Position numbers and translations under genes: made by a program | The notes under the pieces: model-generated | What the model saw: only the letters and a program-made list of their open reading frames with translations | The model's database searches: none | What the model was told of the DNA's origin: nothing | In this document: positions 40,762-53,491 of the stretch, in pieces | Position numbering within the stretch: position 1 is the stretch's first letter | Layout of the letters: each line of letters starts with the position of its first letter | Source of the DNA: Wuchereria bancrofti | Taxonomy: Eukaryota > Nematoda > Chromadorea > Rhabditida > Onchocercidae | NCBI GenBank assembly: GCA_005281725.1 | Contig: SSBO01000003.1 | Location: forward strand, 7,178,776 to 7,242,775 | Direction of reading: 5' to 3' | DNA length: 64,000 nucleotides

Positions 40762-43477
40762 CTTTGGAACCAAATTTCTGATTACAAACGAACAGTTGAT
40801 AAGGCCAATCAACAGTAATCTTTTAAATAGGGTGCACTTTAGGAAATTTGAAGATGGCAATGAATATATTTGTCATAAATCGGGACAGAGAATATATGTA
40901 AAATTATAAAACTATTTAATAACATCCAATTATAACATATAGAGATTGAGAATGGTCTTATCAGTGAGTGACCTAAATTTTTAAATGATATTTTAAAAAT
41001 TTATGATATGTGTGAAATTTGATAAATGATATAATAGAATAGTTATGTCCAAGAAGACGAAAAGGACATATGGCCTCTCCGTTCATCTATTTCATTCATT
41101 CAGCTCTTTATCCTGAAAAGTGTTAAAATTATGAGATTGTTGTAAAACCAAAGCAAAGAAGAGAAAATGAAAAAGAGCGAAAATATGAAAGAATTGGATG
41201 TTATATTACTTTTCATATGGATTCCAATTTCAGAATTTTTTTTCTCTTTAAACGAATTTTAAAAATTACTTTTTTCCATAAATTTTATTGTATTATATAT
41301 GGAAAGATTTCTTCTATAATTTTTTTTCCTGTCAGTGACCTTTTTCTTTTGTTATGAAATCTTCATCGATTTATGGGAGAAAAATTTTCAGATTTCGAAA
41401 TATGTTTTTACAAAATAGCTGTGAAACCAGCCATCAATAAATTTTGAAAACTTTTTTGGGATATATGGTGGTAAATTTTGTTATTCAATTGTCAAACATT
41501 ATTCAAAAACCTTTTAGATGTCTCCATAAATGATAACATTTGAGGTGATAACAGTAGTTGATAACACTCAATTCATTATCTCTTCAATGATGATATAAGC
41601 ATAATGGAAGAATTTGTAAAAATTTCTTGAAAAATAAGTGTGAAATAAAATGAAATTCAACGACATTCCAATCTGTAACATTCGTTTCAACTTCAAATAA
41701 CAGCAACGACAATAATAACAACGACAGCATAAACAATAAACAATTCTGTATCGATCTCACAAAAAATATAGAAAAGATATCTCTGATTGTTGTATGCGAC
41801 AGATGTATGTATCTCTTTCTCTCCTTTGATGTGCAAAATATGCCGCTGAAGCAACCAATGCCTTCCTTCTCTTTTCATATTTGATATGACTTTTGTTTAA
41901 AAATTTAAATATATTTCTGCTTTTGAATATTAAAATTTAACATTAAGAAATAGTTTTAGTCATTGCTACAGTTTGCATAAATGATACAAATTTATATATC
42001 ACGAAAACGACAATGAACTACGCTAATGAATGTCATCCATATGATTCTCTGTTCAGTCTTGCATTACTTCAGATAGATTTAGTTGAAGTTTTCAGCAAAT
42101 GTTAACGACCAAGCATGCATACTTGAGACATTTGCTTGTGCTAAAATCATTTGAATTAGTTATTTTAGTCTATCCAGTCAATAATATCATCTAAAGGAAT
42201 TTTATTGCAAATATATATGTCAAAAGTCGAAGACATTTAATTTAATTTTCCCAATAATTTAATTTCTTATATATTTCATTTCAGTTAGTAGTGAGATAGA
42301 GATGTAAGGATAAGTGAGGGTAATTGAAATGATGTCGCGCAATTCAGGGTCAATTGGATTATGCAGATAATCCCTCATCACCATAGGGATCATAACGTTG
42401 CCTAATATATTCCATTCGTATCCATTAGTAGCTACCGATATGGAAAGTACCGGTATTTTCATTCAGGTAGCTCTTACTATCGAGTATCTCATCATCCAGG
42501 TAACAGCTCCTCGTATCGGTTACTTGTTTTTGATGATTATACTTTTCAATAAATCAGAAAATTTATTCTAGTCGCGTTTTGTTTATGTGATGTATTTGTT
42601 TCTTCCACGTGATTTTGATATTTCTTGGCTTGTTACAGTTGGTTTTCGTTATTTATTTATTTATCAAGGTAGCTCCCCATATCGAATGTGTCTTGATCAA
42701 GGTAGCTCCTCGTATAAAATATGTCTTGATCAAGGTAGCACCACCATCACCATGCTAACAATCGATATCATCATAAAACGGTTTGTTAAATAGATGGATG
42801 ACACATTTGGTGATGGTAGTAGTAGAGGAGAAGGAAGGAAGGAAGGAAGGAAAGGGTAGAAGCGTCTTTTCGAGCTCCTTTTTTTTCCTCCTCTTTCATC
42901 CGATGTGCCAATGATCATCGTTTACACTCTTTCTGCCCATACCAATTCATTCTAATTTAATGCATTCATTCTAAACCTCACAATGGCCATATATCGTTAA
43001 ATTTACGACTCTGTTTTTGGTTTAGTTAAGATTGGGCGGGGGAAAGGGGAAGAATTGAGGTCGACGGATAAGCCAATAACCTCATTGCTTTCTAAACTTG
43101 ACACAGTCGAATCAATGTCAACCCTCTGCCATCTTGTGTCTCTCTTTTCATCTCGATTATTTATACAATATTTTGTAGACTTTGTCATTGTGGTTTCCTT
43201 TAGAAACGAATTGAATTCAGTTTATTCCCTTCCCTTCTAATTATCATAAAATGCTAATCAGTTACCTAAAGTAGAAGTAAATTACAATCAACTTTTAAAT
43301 GTTTTTTTTTTTTTAAATTTCGTAGGGATTTACAAACTTTCTTTTGTAAATTTGTCATAGAAACAAAATAATTTCAACAATAATCAGCTAACTATTGGCA
43401 ATATTTTCATTCAATTGAAACACTTGGAAAACAGTTTATAGCGGAAATTCACGAAATACACTAATCATTTTTGAACA
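40762..43477. other. Gene-poor region between the divergent collagen and ZC4H2 genes
   Basis: Holds the promoters of both flanking genes, which diverge from here. I see no exons. It contains a 33-bp minisatellite (42463-42746), a GGAA run (42831-42851) and AT-rich filler. Confidence 0.5.
42463..42746. repeat. Degenerate 33-bp minisatellite
   Basis: The unit begins ATCAAGGTAGCTCCTCGTAT and ends ATGTGTCTTG. The best copies are 42663-42695 and 42696-42728, followed by a partial copy to about 42746. Two weaker copies precede them at about 42464-42496 and 42497-42529. Because 33 is a multiple of three, an open frame shows repeated QGSSxYxxCLD, but no gene context supports translation. Confidence 0.7.
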
Positions 43478-45706
43478 ATGCGATCACCACCAATCGATCT
43501 GAATACACTTTCGACGGAATTGCATAAAATTGCACAAGCCAAGTAAGTTAATTTCTGATACATTTTGAAAATATAAAATGAGAAGAATTTCATGTAACAA
43601 TTAATACTGATTGTTATAAACTTGAAGAAGTAACAATAGACAGTAATTCATAATAAGTTGCTGATTACGATATGGTAGTTATAAAATTCGGAATTGATTT
43701 CTATAGCTATAATCACGATAATCATAGGTGTAATAGATCCTTCTGTCCTTAGTTGTTAAAAATGGTAATTTGATAAATTGATAACAATTAGCTATCGAAA
43801 TATAAGCCTCCTTTGCTAATAATCATTGATCATCGTAAAGATAACGATTTCTGATCGAATGACTAATCTTTTTTTTAAACTTATCTCTCCATGTTATCAC
43901 TTTTGTACGATAAACAAAAAATTACTTTGAAATATTTTATAAAAATGTTTAGGCAAATGTAATCATTAATTATTGCAACGATTATAGTAATGCTATGATT
44001 ATACAGATAAGCAATCAGAATTATGAGATCAGGACATGATAAGCTGATAGATGACACCGATAAGGATATTGTGATGGTCACAGTTGCATGATAAGCTTTA
44101 TGATGATTATAATCATGCTAGTTCAGGACGAAGTTGGAAGATTTCACGGTGAAACGCAACGAACTATTAGCTGAATTAGCCGATTTTCAGCAGTCTAAAA
44201 AATTTATCGAAGAGACACAAAAAACGATCAGTGATTTAAATGAAGAGAAGGATGCCCATAGCGAAATTATCCAACAAATTAATATGGTTCATTTTATTTT
44301 AATGGATGTCGATACCTTACTTTTTGTATAGCAGCATAAGATTTATAGGATTACAGGTACTTGTAAAATTAGGCACTAATAGTTGATCACTTCTTAATCA
44401 ATCGAGATCGAGAAATAGTTTTGAGGAATAAGTAATAGTTGTAATGAATCATCACGAGTTATCCGAATACCGGAAGAGCACTGATATTCATTATCCAAGA
44501 TAATGAAGTATTAATTCTCTAGTGATCACCTTTTTTTTAAATTCATATCTTTGCTGATTTGGAAGAGATATTCATTGACAGTGACATTCCTTTAAGATCT
44601 ACTTATATTTTTAAAAAATACTAAAAAGGAAAATTAAGGTCTGAGTGGCACAATTTTAGAAATTTATATTTAGGATAAGCAAGAGTTGGAAAAAATTATG
44701 AATTCAGCTAAGCAAGAAAAGCGACAAATGGAGGAAAGTATTAGTCAGAAATATGAGGAGATATTTCGATTGCTGGAACAGACCAATGAGTTATCGCGGG
44801 AAAGTGGCATTGGTGAAGAAGATCTCATTTCACCATCAATTATACCACCGAATAAAATCGCTCCGTTAGCTTTAGCATAGTTTCATTCATCTGAAAAGAC
44901 CTCATGGAAAATTGAAATAATTAAAATGTGAACTTAATGTTTGCAAACTTATTTGGTATGGTTAGGTTAAATTTCTCAAACGATTTTTTTTTTTCTTTCG
45001 CTTTCTTAGTTTAGCCACTGATTATCTTTGCATAATGCAAATTCTCACTTCTAACTCATATAGCTCAAACTTGTTAAAACAATATTCAATCATCATAAAT
45101 GTCAAATAATGTGAATTTTGCAGGAATATTTCACCTGCTGGGTCATTAGCTGCTACAAGTACAGGTATACCACCTCTGTTGCGTCATTTTAAGGTTAATT
45201 CAGTACCAGCTGTTGTACAGCGTGCCATGTTCAATTTTGATTCCATTCTACTGCAAGCAGCAGCAGCACCAACAATGGGACGACCGCCAACTATGCATCA
45301 TGCTTTCCCGACTAGTTCATCACTTGCCAAAGTTGACCATCAATCACCGCCCATGAAGGTTGCTTTCACTTAATTAATTTATCACTTACGTAAAGGGAAA
45401 ATGAAAGAACGGTGGGAAAGTTGCATTACTTTTTTAGTAATTAATTTACTTATCGATAATTTATTGAATTTTTGCTCTGCTTTAAACTGCTAGCTTATAA
45501 TGTACGTAAAAGTTTGTAATGTATGTTAAATGTTGCTACATTAGTAATTTTGTTGCTTACTGCTAAAGTAATACTTTTATTTTCTTTTTCAGACATGCCA
45601 GTCCTGTTTCCAACAAATTCATCGTAATGCTCCTATATGTCCAATGTGTAAAAGTAAAAGTCGATCAAAAAATCCAAAAAAGCCGAAGAGAAAGGTGACA
45701 GAATAA
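43478..45706 (+). CDS. ZC4H2: ZC4H2-like nuclear zinc-finger protein, copy 1
   Basis: ZC4H2 is a small nuclear protein of neural development: a coiled coil, then a terminal zinc finger and a basic nuclear signal. Five exons: 43478-43542, 44127-44286, 44674-44864, 45124-45358, 45593-45706. Intron phases are 2, 0, 2, 0 and the total is 254 residues (human about 224). It starts [20 protein letters not shown], has a coil ([20 protein letters not shown] onward), an alanine-rich [11 protein letters not shown], and ends [36 protein letters not shown]. The end is nearly identical to the ZC4H2 terminus. The first of the two ligand histidines (CHQQIH in the family, from memory) is Phe here. Confidence 0.93.
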
Positions 45707-47017
45707 AATTCATTAGTTGTATTTTTTTTTTAATTTGTGTATGAAATAAAAAGATTATAAAATGTTTATCGTTTGGTAATATAAACATACCATTGTAATA
45801 TATGTTGTGTAAACGAAAAAAAATCTTTCCTCACACGCACACAAAATAATATTAGTTATAAGTATTATCAAATGTTAATAAATGTTTAAGTAATTCGCAA
45901 TTTTTTATAAAAAATTCGAAGATTTAAAAAAAATTAAAGAAAAATTGTAATCAATAGTAAATATCAATCATAGATAATTTTATAAATGTTACATTTATGT
46001 AGAAATTATACATTCATTACATGCTGATGAGTCATGCATTTAATTATAGCGTCAAATCATGCTAAACATACGTAAGATATACGCTACGTGTACTTTCCTC
46101 TCTTCTTTTTTTAATAATTCAATATGGTAAATAGAATGTAATCAAATGTTTCGTTCCAATGTATTATTTACATTTTTTTCCTTCTTTTGATATTTCACTT
46201 TTGCCATTTTCATTCGAACAACTATTTCTTCTTTCATATCAAACGGTTCTTCCCACATGCTTTCAACCAATGTATTATCGTTATCATCATCGTTGTTGTT
46301 GTCGCTATCGTCATCATCATCGTCATCTTCGTCGTCGTTCAAGCATGTCTGCTACATGACGGTTCATCATCATCATCATCTGCATAAAATGCTTCTATCA
46401 TCATTCATCCATCCATCTATCTATCCATCTATCCATCCGTCCATCCATCCATCCATCCATCCATCGTATCAATTTATTCGACACATCACAACAACACTCC
46501 TACGATGTGTATTACAACGGTCATCGTTGTCCTCACATTCATTCTATCATACCTATTTCATTCTTTTCTTTCTTTTTTGTCTTTTTAAAATTTCAAATTT
46601 ATATTCTCATATCAGAATTTTGCTTCAAAATGTTTTGTATTCATTTTTTTATCACAATTTGATATATTATATTTATTGTTTACATTTAAAACTAAAATAA
46701 TCTCATATTCTTTTTTCTTTTTGTAATAATTAAATAATGCAAAGCATAATTCTGTTCTAATAGCATAGCTTTGAAAAACGAAGAAAAAGCAAATAAGATA
46801 AACAAACGTACGTGAATAATTTAAATGATTATTGTAAGCGTGCATGATTCATCATCACATTAACAATTTTCATATTCGTCATATGCTGTAGTTTCTTTTT
46901 TTTTATTTCAAATTGAAATTAAAAATTTTCCTTTGTTTGTTCATCATTGACGACAACAAATATCTGCAGCGTAAAAACGTGTACTGGACGTTGTGGAATT
47001 GTGATGCTGCATAACTG
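45707..47017. other. Spacer between the tandem ZC4H2-like genes
   Basis: 1.3 kb without exons apart from the ATC/CATC microsatellite. A 1.3 kb gap on the same strand leaves room for a separate promoter for the second copy, though a shared transcript is not excluded. Confidence 0.5.
46282..46465. repeat. ATC / CATC microsatellite
   Basis: Runs of TCA/TCG trinucleotides (46282-46380) pass into TCCA/TCTA tetranucleotides (to 46465), in the spacer between the two ZC4H2-like genes. Long open frames on both strands here are products of the repeat. Confidence 0.9.
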
Positions 47018-49325
47018 ATGAATCTGACGGTTTTAAGTAAAGAATTGTGCAAATTATCAACAGCAAAGTAATGCTTACTAACATTATTATCTATGAAAGA
47101 TTTATTAGAGAGAAGGAAGAGGAAGGGGAAGAGAAGAGGGAGAGAGAGAGGGAGGGAGAAGTAGAGAGAAAGTGGACTTTCTTCTGTATTTCAGGATGAT
47201 TATAAAACTTTCTCTGTAGAAAAAGATCGTTGATTCAAATTTTTGGCAATGATTCATAAGTGAAAATATTGCAAATATGATGTTTGCGTAACATTAAATA
47301 GTGCGAAAATTTAAACAAGAAGGCCTACAATTTAAAATTGCATAATTAATTAGTAAAAGGGATGAATAGATAAGATAGAGTAGTTGATGAAGTAATCGGG
47401 CAATAAGTAAAGTAATTGAATTTATAATCAAAAAAGTAAGAAAATAAGTTAATTCATAGAATTGCAGTCAAAAAGTAAACGAATTCACTGGGAGGTTGCA
47501 TGAGTTACGTGCTGCACTCAATGAGCTCCGAGAAATTTGCATGTTTATTACTCACTGTGAAAAATTAAGCGGTGAGTTAGAAAGTGAACGTCGATCACAC
47601 GCTGACGAGCTACGACAAATTAATCAAGTAATTGTTTAAAGTTTAATTTGAAATTAGAACTCTTACTTTTCCTTCATATGAATAACAAATAATAAAAAAA
47701 TACTGGTGGACCTGTTCATTCCCTCGAGGTAATTCTTTTCTTTTTTGTTTTGTATCACCGTTTGATCACTTTAAGAAACAATATTAAATTCATCAAAATA
47801 AATTTAATCTTTTGAAATTCGCAATAATTTGTGCAAAAATGCTGAACAATTTTTACTGCCAAAATTATCGATGCTTTAGGTTGATCAATCGGTCTGGGGC
47901 TTTTAAAAATATGTTTGATGCAGCAAACCTTCATACTAAGTAACCGACATCATTCTCGAATTTTACATAACTTATAGCTTCTAATTTTATATTCTGTTTA
48001 TGAAATCGTTAATATATATATTTTCAGGATATAAATCATTTGGAAGATACTTTCAAAAGTTTGAAAAATGGAAATGATGCTAAAAAAGATAGTATTGCGC
48101 AAAAGTATCGTGAAATTGAGAGAGATTTGAATCGTACTAATGAAATTTTGTGCGAAAGCGGTATTTCCGAAACAGATTTGCTGACAAATGAAATACTTTT
48201 TCCATCACAATTTGATGAGTACGAAATATAAATTTATTGTGTGCGATAAATATAATATTATGCATTTGGCTGATTTTTTTTTTTGAAAAATTCTAAATTC
48301 CAGAACAAATTATAGGATTTGGTTTTACTAGAAAATAAATTGTTATGGAAATTTTAACTTCTCAAATTCTAACCAATTATTATGGAAACTCTAACTTTTA
48401 AAATTTTCTTAATTGATATTAACTTGGAACTCTAATTTCTTAAAATTTTCTTAAATTTTTATTACTGAAACTCTAATTTCTTAATCTTGCCTACTAAAAT
48501 TTCATAAATTGCTCTTCAGAGTGATCGATAACAACACTACAAATCATTTGGCCTTAACAACACCGCTTGTTCTGAATCAGTTATCGCATCTTTCATTCTT
48601 AGAAATACTAAATCGCCATCGAAATCATATTTTGGAAGGTTCCGATCGACTTTTATGTACATCCGGTGGTGGAACAGCTACAGCTACACCTTCTATGACC
48701 GGTATTATGTCAGCTATAAGTGAATCAGCTAAGATGAAGGTAATATTTACTTGTAATTAGTTGCTCTAAAACATGATTTAAATAATTTTGAAATAGTAAC
48801 AGTTGAAAAAATAAAGTTTGGCCAGACGATCTTTCAATCCAACCATCAGAATCGAAAAAACAACCAATGATAAAGAGAAATTAGATTCAGCTTTTTTGAA
48901 AATATATCACTTCAGCATTGCTTCAAAAAGAAAAATGTCAACTTCAATTTCTCGAGAATAGTTCTTTTATCAATTTATAAATAGTTACAATTGATATCAT
49001 TTCTTTCTTTCTCAACTTTTGAAAAGAATTTTTTTGAAACATTGACATTTCATTTAAGGAAATTCGCATTTAATGAACCAAATTTTCAAATTTTTTAATA
49101 GATTACTTATTTAGTGGCAGTGTTTCAAAAAATGATGTATTCTTTATAACCTATACAACAATCCAATTTATCCCTTCATTTCATTTTTCTTGTTCCGGAA
49201 ATGGTTGGAAATTGCAGAAGTGTCAGTCCTGTGAACAACTCATACATCGAAATGCTCCTATATGTCCACGCTGTAAGGCGAAAAGTCGATCGAAATATTC
49301 AAAAAGATCGCGAAAATTTGAGTAG
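47018..49325 (+). CDS. ZC4H2-like protein, diverged tandem copy 2
   Basis: Five exons: 47018-47067, 47468-47627, 48028-48218, 48520-48739, 49218-49325, giving 242 residues. Intron phases (2, 0, 2, 0) match copy 1, and exons 2 and 3 have exactly the same lengths (160 and 191 nt). It begins [17 protein letters not shown], aligning with [14 protein letters not shown] of copy 1. The coil includes [19 protein letters not shown], and the end is [20 protein letters not shown], then [15 protein letters not shown]. The four cysteines and one histidine of the finger are kept, and the other histidine is Glu. The basic tail is less lysine-rich than in copy 1, and the middle exon has drifted ([15 protein letters not shown]). 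All exons are open and properly spliced, so it looks functional. Confidence 0.87.
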
Positions 49326-50430
49326 GAAGATTGAAATATTGTTGTTAATGTTAAACATTGCTTGCTTTTTCCCAATATTCAATTATTATTTCATTTTTCA
49401 CATACATTGATTTTTCATCTCAGCTGGCTTATTTCTAAATGTAAATATATTAAATGGAAATGAAAAAGAGATCCATTTCGATAAAAATGTATCAGAAATA
49501 CGAAAAATAGTAGAGAAAACGGTATTTTAATTAAGAGATTTCCAGAACTGATAATGATTTGTATTGTGCAGTAGGACATATGGAACCAATTCTCGGAATG
49601 ATTGGTTATCATGCATGAAAACTACCTGTTATTTTGAGTCAATTTACGATAGGTAACAGAATTTGAAATAGCGAAGTAAGCTTTGATCTCGGCTTTATAA
49701 AGTTACATGTCATTGATCTAAATTTGATTCTAAAAATTTGATTTTAATTCTAAATGATGCCTAGATGAAATACAATTTCCAATTATTCACATGAATCTGT
49801 CCTTTTTTTTTTCAAAATAAATTTCATTTTATCTTCTTTCCTTAGCTAACCAAACATATTATTTATTGATTTTTGACGTTTTAAATCCAAAAGAATGGAA
49901 ATTTTTGTTTCAAATTTCTTTTTTCATTGGATATATCTTATTTGATAATAAAAAATAAATCATATAAATTTGCAATTACATAAACTTTTGCAGTGATAAT
50001 AAAATTTTCTGGAATGAAATCAAATTAACATCGAAAAGACTAGCAAGCTATCATTTATTATCGTTGCTGCTCTTTGTTGATGTTTGATTTCGATTCGGTA
50101 CCACTGACTAGTAATAATTAAAGTATATAGATAAGAGTATTATTTGGGGTAGATAGAAACATAGATATTGATAAGTGTATATAGTAAGTGATACAGTAAA
50201 TGATTATCACATAATGCTAAATTGAAAATTTAAAGAAAAGAGAAGGTGAAATATAACCTTTTTATAAGAATACATCCTATATTTCACATGTATTTGGTTA
50301 AGTATAAGTGACAGTAGTAGCTTTTATTTTGAGATATTTATTTTAGAATTGTATACTATCTCTAATATCATTAACCTTATAATCAGTCTAATTAAATCAT
50401 ATTGCTATCCGATAAGCAAGATTAATCATA
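49326..50430. other. Convergent spacer
   Basis: 3' flank shared by ZC4H2-like copy 2 (+) and the unidentified - strand gene. AT-rich, with no exon-like frames. Confidence 0.5.
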
Positions 50431-53400
50431 TTAAAATATAAATGATACCTTAACAAAGGCAACAAGATAAGAGTATGCAGAGGAGAGATAATCATAACTT
50501 GGCGATCGAGCGGTTGTTGCATCCGAAGATTGTGCGCAGCATATAGAAGCACTCTAGAAAAATTGAACTAATTCAGTGGAATTTATTAAAATTAAATTCA
50601 AAAAATAAGCGCCTAAAATGAATTATGAAAAAATAAAGTCTGAACAAGTATGCTTGTAACGTAGAATTACATATAAGTAACATATTGATTTTAAGGAGAA
50701 ATTTACATAGTTTTAAATAACTTTAAATTTTATATAAAATTTTTGAAACATACTCTGCTCTCCATAGATTGCATTGAAAGATCTTTTGATGGCAGATAAT
50801 CATTTATATCTTCCGTCTGCAACATTTGGTATTAGTTGAAATTTCAAATTGAAATCGTTAGATTTGAAAAATGAAATAAATGAATTGAATTTCATTCAGA
50901 TAATTATCCTAGCTACTTTGAAAATTGAATATTATTTTAGTCTTTCTGCTCTTATCGAGTTTAGTTGGGAAGAAGCCGTAAATTCAAATTAAACAAATGG
51001 TTCTCATAAACTTTGTCAAAATTCTTCCTATTTCACTTTACTATCAATTCTTGGTTTTCTTTACAAGCTGATAATTGAATGATTTGCATAAATTTTTGAT
51101 AATAAAATATCATACTCGTAAAAGGTCATCAAAACGCCAACGTCTATTTCTGATGGGAAATGGTGTTATTGCATTTTGTTGAAAACGAGCAGCTTCAATA
51201 TGTAAATCTTGATAGATCGGTGCTAGTTCTACGTGTAATCTAGGATACATATCACGTCGTGATAACCTCATCGTCAACTCGATGTCATCTCGAGGACTTG
51301 CAAAAAAATTCTCCACCACTTCATCTATACACTATAATTCATAATAAATTGCAACAAAAAATCATTTTTAAAAAGAAAAAAAAAATGATTTAATTAAAAA
51401 GCAAATAATTAGCTCTGTAAATTAGTGGTAAGTAATGTAATAGTTGAGTTCTAGTATTATCCAATGGTCAACTGTTGCTCAAAGTAATTTCTGCTTTCGC
51501 TACCAATGATGTTGCTTGTTAGCAGTGAGAAAACAAGTTCAAATTCAAATTTGAATGAGTCATTTCTGACACTTCTTGAATAATAAACTAAGCTTTTAAT
51601 CACATTTCATTTTTTAATTTCTTGCTTATTTTTTTAAACAATTCTCAAACATAAAATGAATTATAAACTTTTGTTTTAAATTCAAATTTCTATCAAATCC
51701 TAAAAAATTTTTTTTATATTCCCTCAAATACAACATCAGCATGTGGCATTTTTTTAAGCTTTGGCTAACTTCAGAAATTAATTTTAGGCCTTATAGAAAC
51801 TTTGTTTCTTCATACCTTCTTGGTGAGAACAGTTTCGTATAGCCCCCATAATGGAGTAACCGGAATCGCTTCCTGTTTTTCGATTGGCACTTCCTGTTCG
51901 ATAATTCGACGACCTAGTTCACTGTCACTGATAACTTGCATTTTTGCTATGCTTGAATCATCTTTCAACAACTGCTCCGTGGCCATTTTATGCAACTGTG
52001 TATCGGTATTTTGTATCTGCAAATTAATTTTCCTACTTTAAATGCTTAATTTTGAACAAAGAAGTTCTTATCTCAACAAAAGTTTTAAATTCCTACTGTA
52101 TATACAAACTGAAATTAGTTACAATTATCATCATTTAATTAAAACTTTGCCAAAATATTATTGAATGCTTCATATAAAATTTTTTATTTATATGTAAAGT
52201 ATATAAATGTATTATCTATGAAATTTTGGTATATATTGGGTGTTATATTAATATCTCAGATTATTACTGTTTTTTTTTTTTCTTTAAACTTCTTATTAAA
52301 CTTCTAGGAGATGCTTTTAGCAGTGTTCAATATGTAATGTTTGAGGTTAATTTGGTTGGCTTATTCGTATTATATTATAATTTCTTATATTCGTATTATA
52401 TTATAATTTCTTATATTATTCTTATTCGTAACATTAAATACATTTCACATTTCACTTATTTACGGTCTGTTTACGGTAATTTTGGGATGAATGAATATAT
52501 TTCTTTTTTTTTTCCTGAATGGATCTTACATATTTGCTATTAATCTTAGCTTTTTCCAATGATTCATCATTCATTGAGTTGATGGAATCGTAGGAAATTG
52601 TCCCAGAACTTTGTGAGTATGTGCCAAATAGATCAGCATCATAAGTTTGCACATCGTTTACCTTCGTTATCACTGCAATATGCTGCTTATTGTTGATCTC
52701 CTTTTCTGATTTCTTCTCTTTCGTTGACATTTTGTCTGATATTTTTGCTTCTGTTGCTTTTTCCTGTAAAACATTTAAAAAGGTATAAATAATGCGTAAG
52801 TATGATTCACTTGAATTTACAAATCTAAAATTAATAAAATTACTGCAAACTTTCAAAAATAAAATAAATAGAATTGTTTTTTAAAATTGATGTAATATTC
52901 CTAATAGTGCTTTTAGTTAGCCTTAAAATTATTGCACAGAAAGAAGATTTTACAGTATGTAAATATGATTTTAAAATTTGTGAATGACTCAATAGGCGAC
53001 AATTTTATTAAAGAAAAAACTCTCCTAATTATCCAAAAACTCTTGTGGAATTTAGACCAAATGCATTAGCAAAAACTTTGTATATTTGCAGGAGCAAATA
53101 TATTTAAAAGTTTATAAATAGATAAACTTTAGTGTGGTTTTAAAAATTAAAAGAATTCAAGGTTGAATAAAGCAGAGGCCTGTATGCTTTACATCTATAT
53201 TTTCAACTATAATTAATATCCTAAAATTGATCTTCCAAAAGCGATAATCAACTAGCTGCTCCATCAATTCATTTAGTATTAATTAGTAAAATGAATTTTG
53301 CTTAATACAAAAAAAACTTACGGTAGTATCACTTGAAGATGTTTGAACAGTTGCATTTTCGAAGGATTCCGGTGTAGCATATAATTCCTCTCGCATAGCA

Positions 53401-53491
53401 GAAGTTAAATTTGCCATTGGCTTCTCAGGTATCAATACCTTGACATCTTTTCTCTTCGATTTAGGCATATAAATGACTTCGTTCTCTTTTT
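50431..53491 (-). CDS. Unidentified multi-exon protein, 5' end unresolved
   Basis: Six exons with matching phases: 53322-53491, 52530-52763, 51816-52016, 51116-51331, 50754-50816, 50431-50553, giving about 335 codons to a TAA. Segments: KENEVIYMPKSKRKDVKVLI; a lysine/glutamate-rich exon (ISDKMSTKEKKSEKEINNK) with DLFGTYSQSSGTISYDSINS; ELGRRIIEQEVPIEKQEAIP followed by TPLWGLYE; a compact exon DDIELTMRLSRRDMYPRLHV continuing ELAPIYQDLHIEAARFQQ; then short serine-rich ends. No signal peptide or membrane helix is visible in these exons. The first exon enters in phase 1, so coding sequence lies further upstream. I recognise no family. The most conserved-looking part is 51116-51331. Confidence 0.65.

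Noticed and set aside
42587..42793. Frame with QGSSxYxxCLD repeats
   Set aside because: The frame is kept only because the minisatellite unit is 33 bp. There is no start context, splice sites or homologue.
46257..46700. 147-codon + strand frame
   Set aside because: Made mostly by the ATC/CATC microsatellite (poly-Ser, HPSI repeats).
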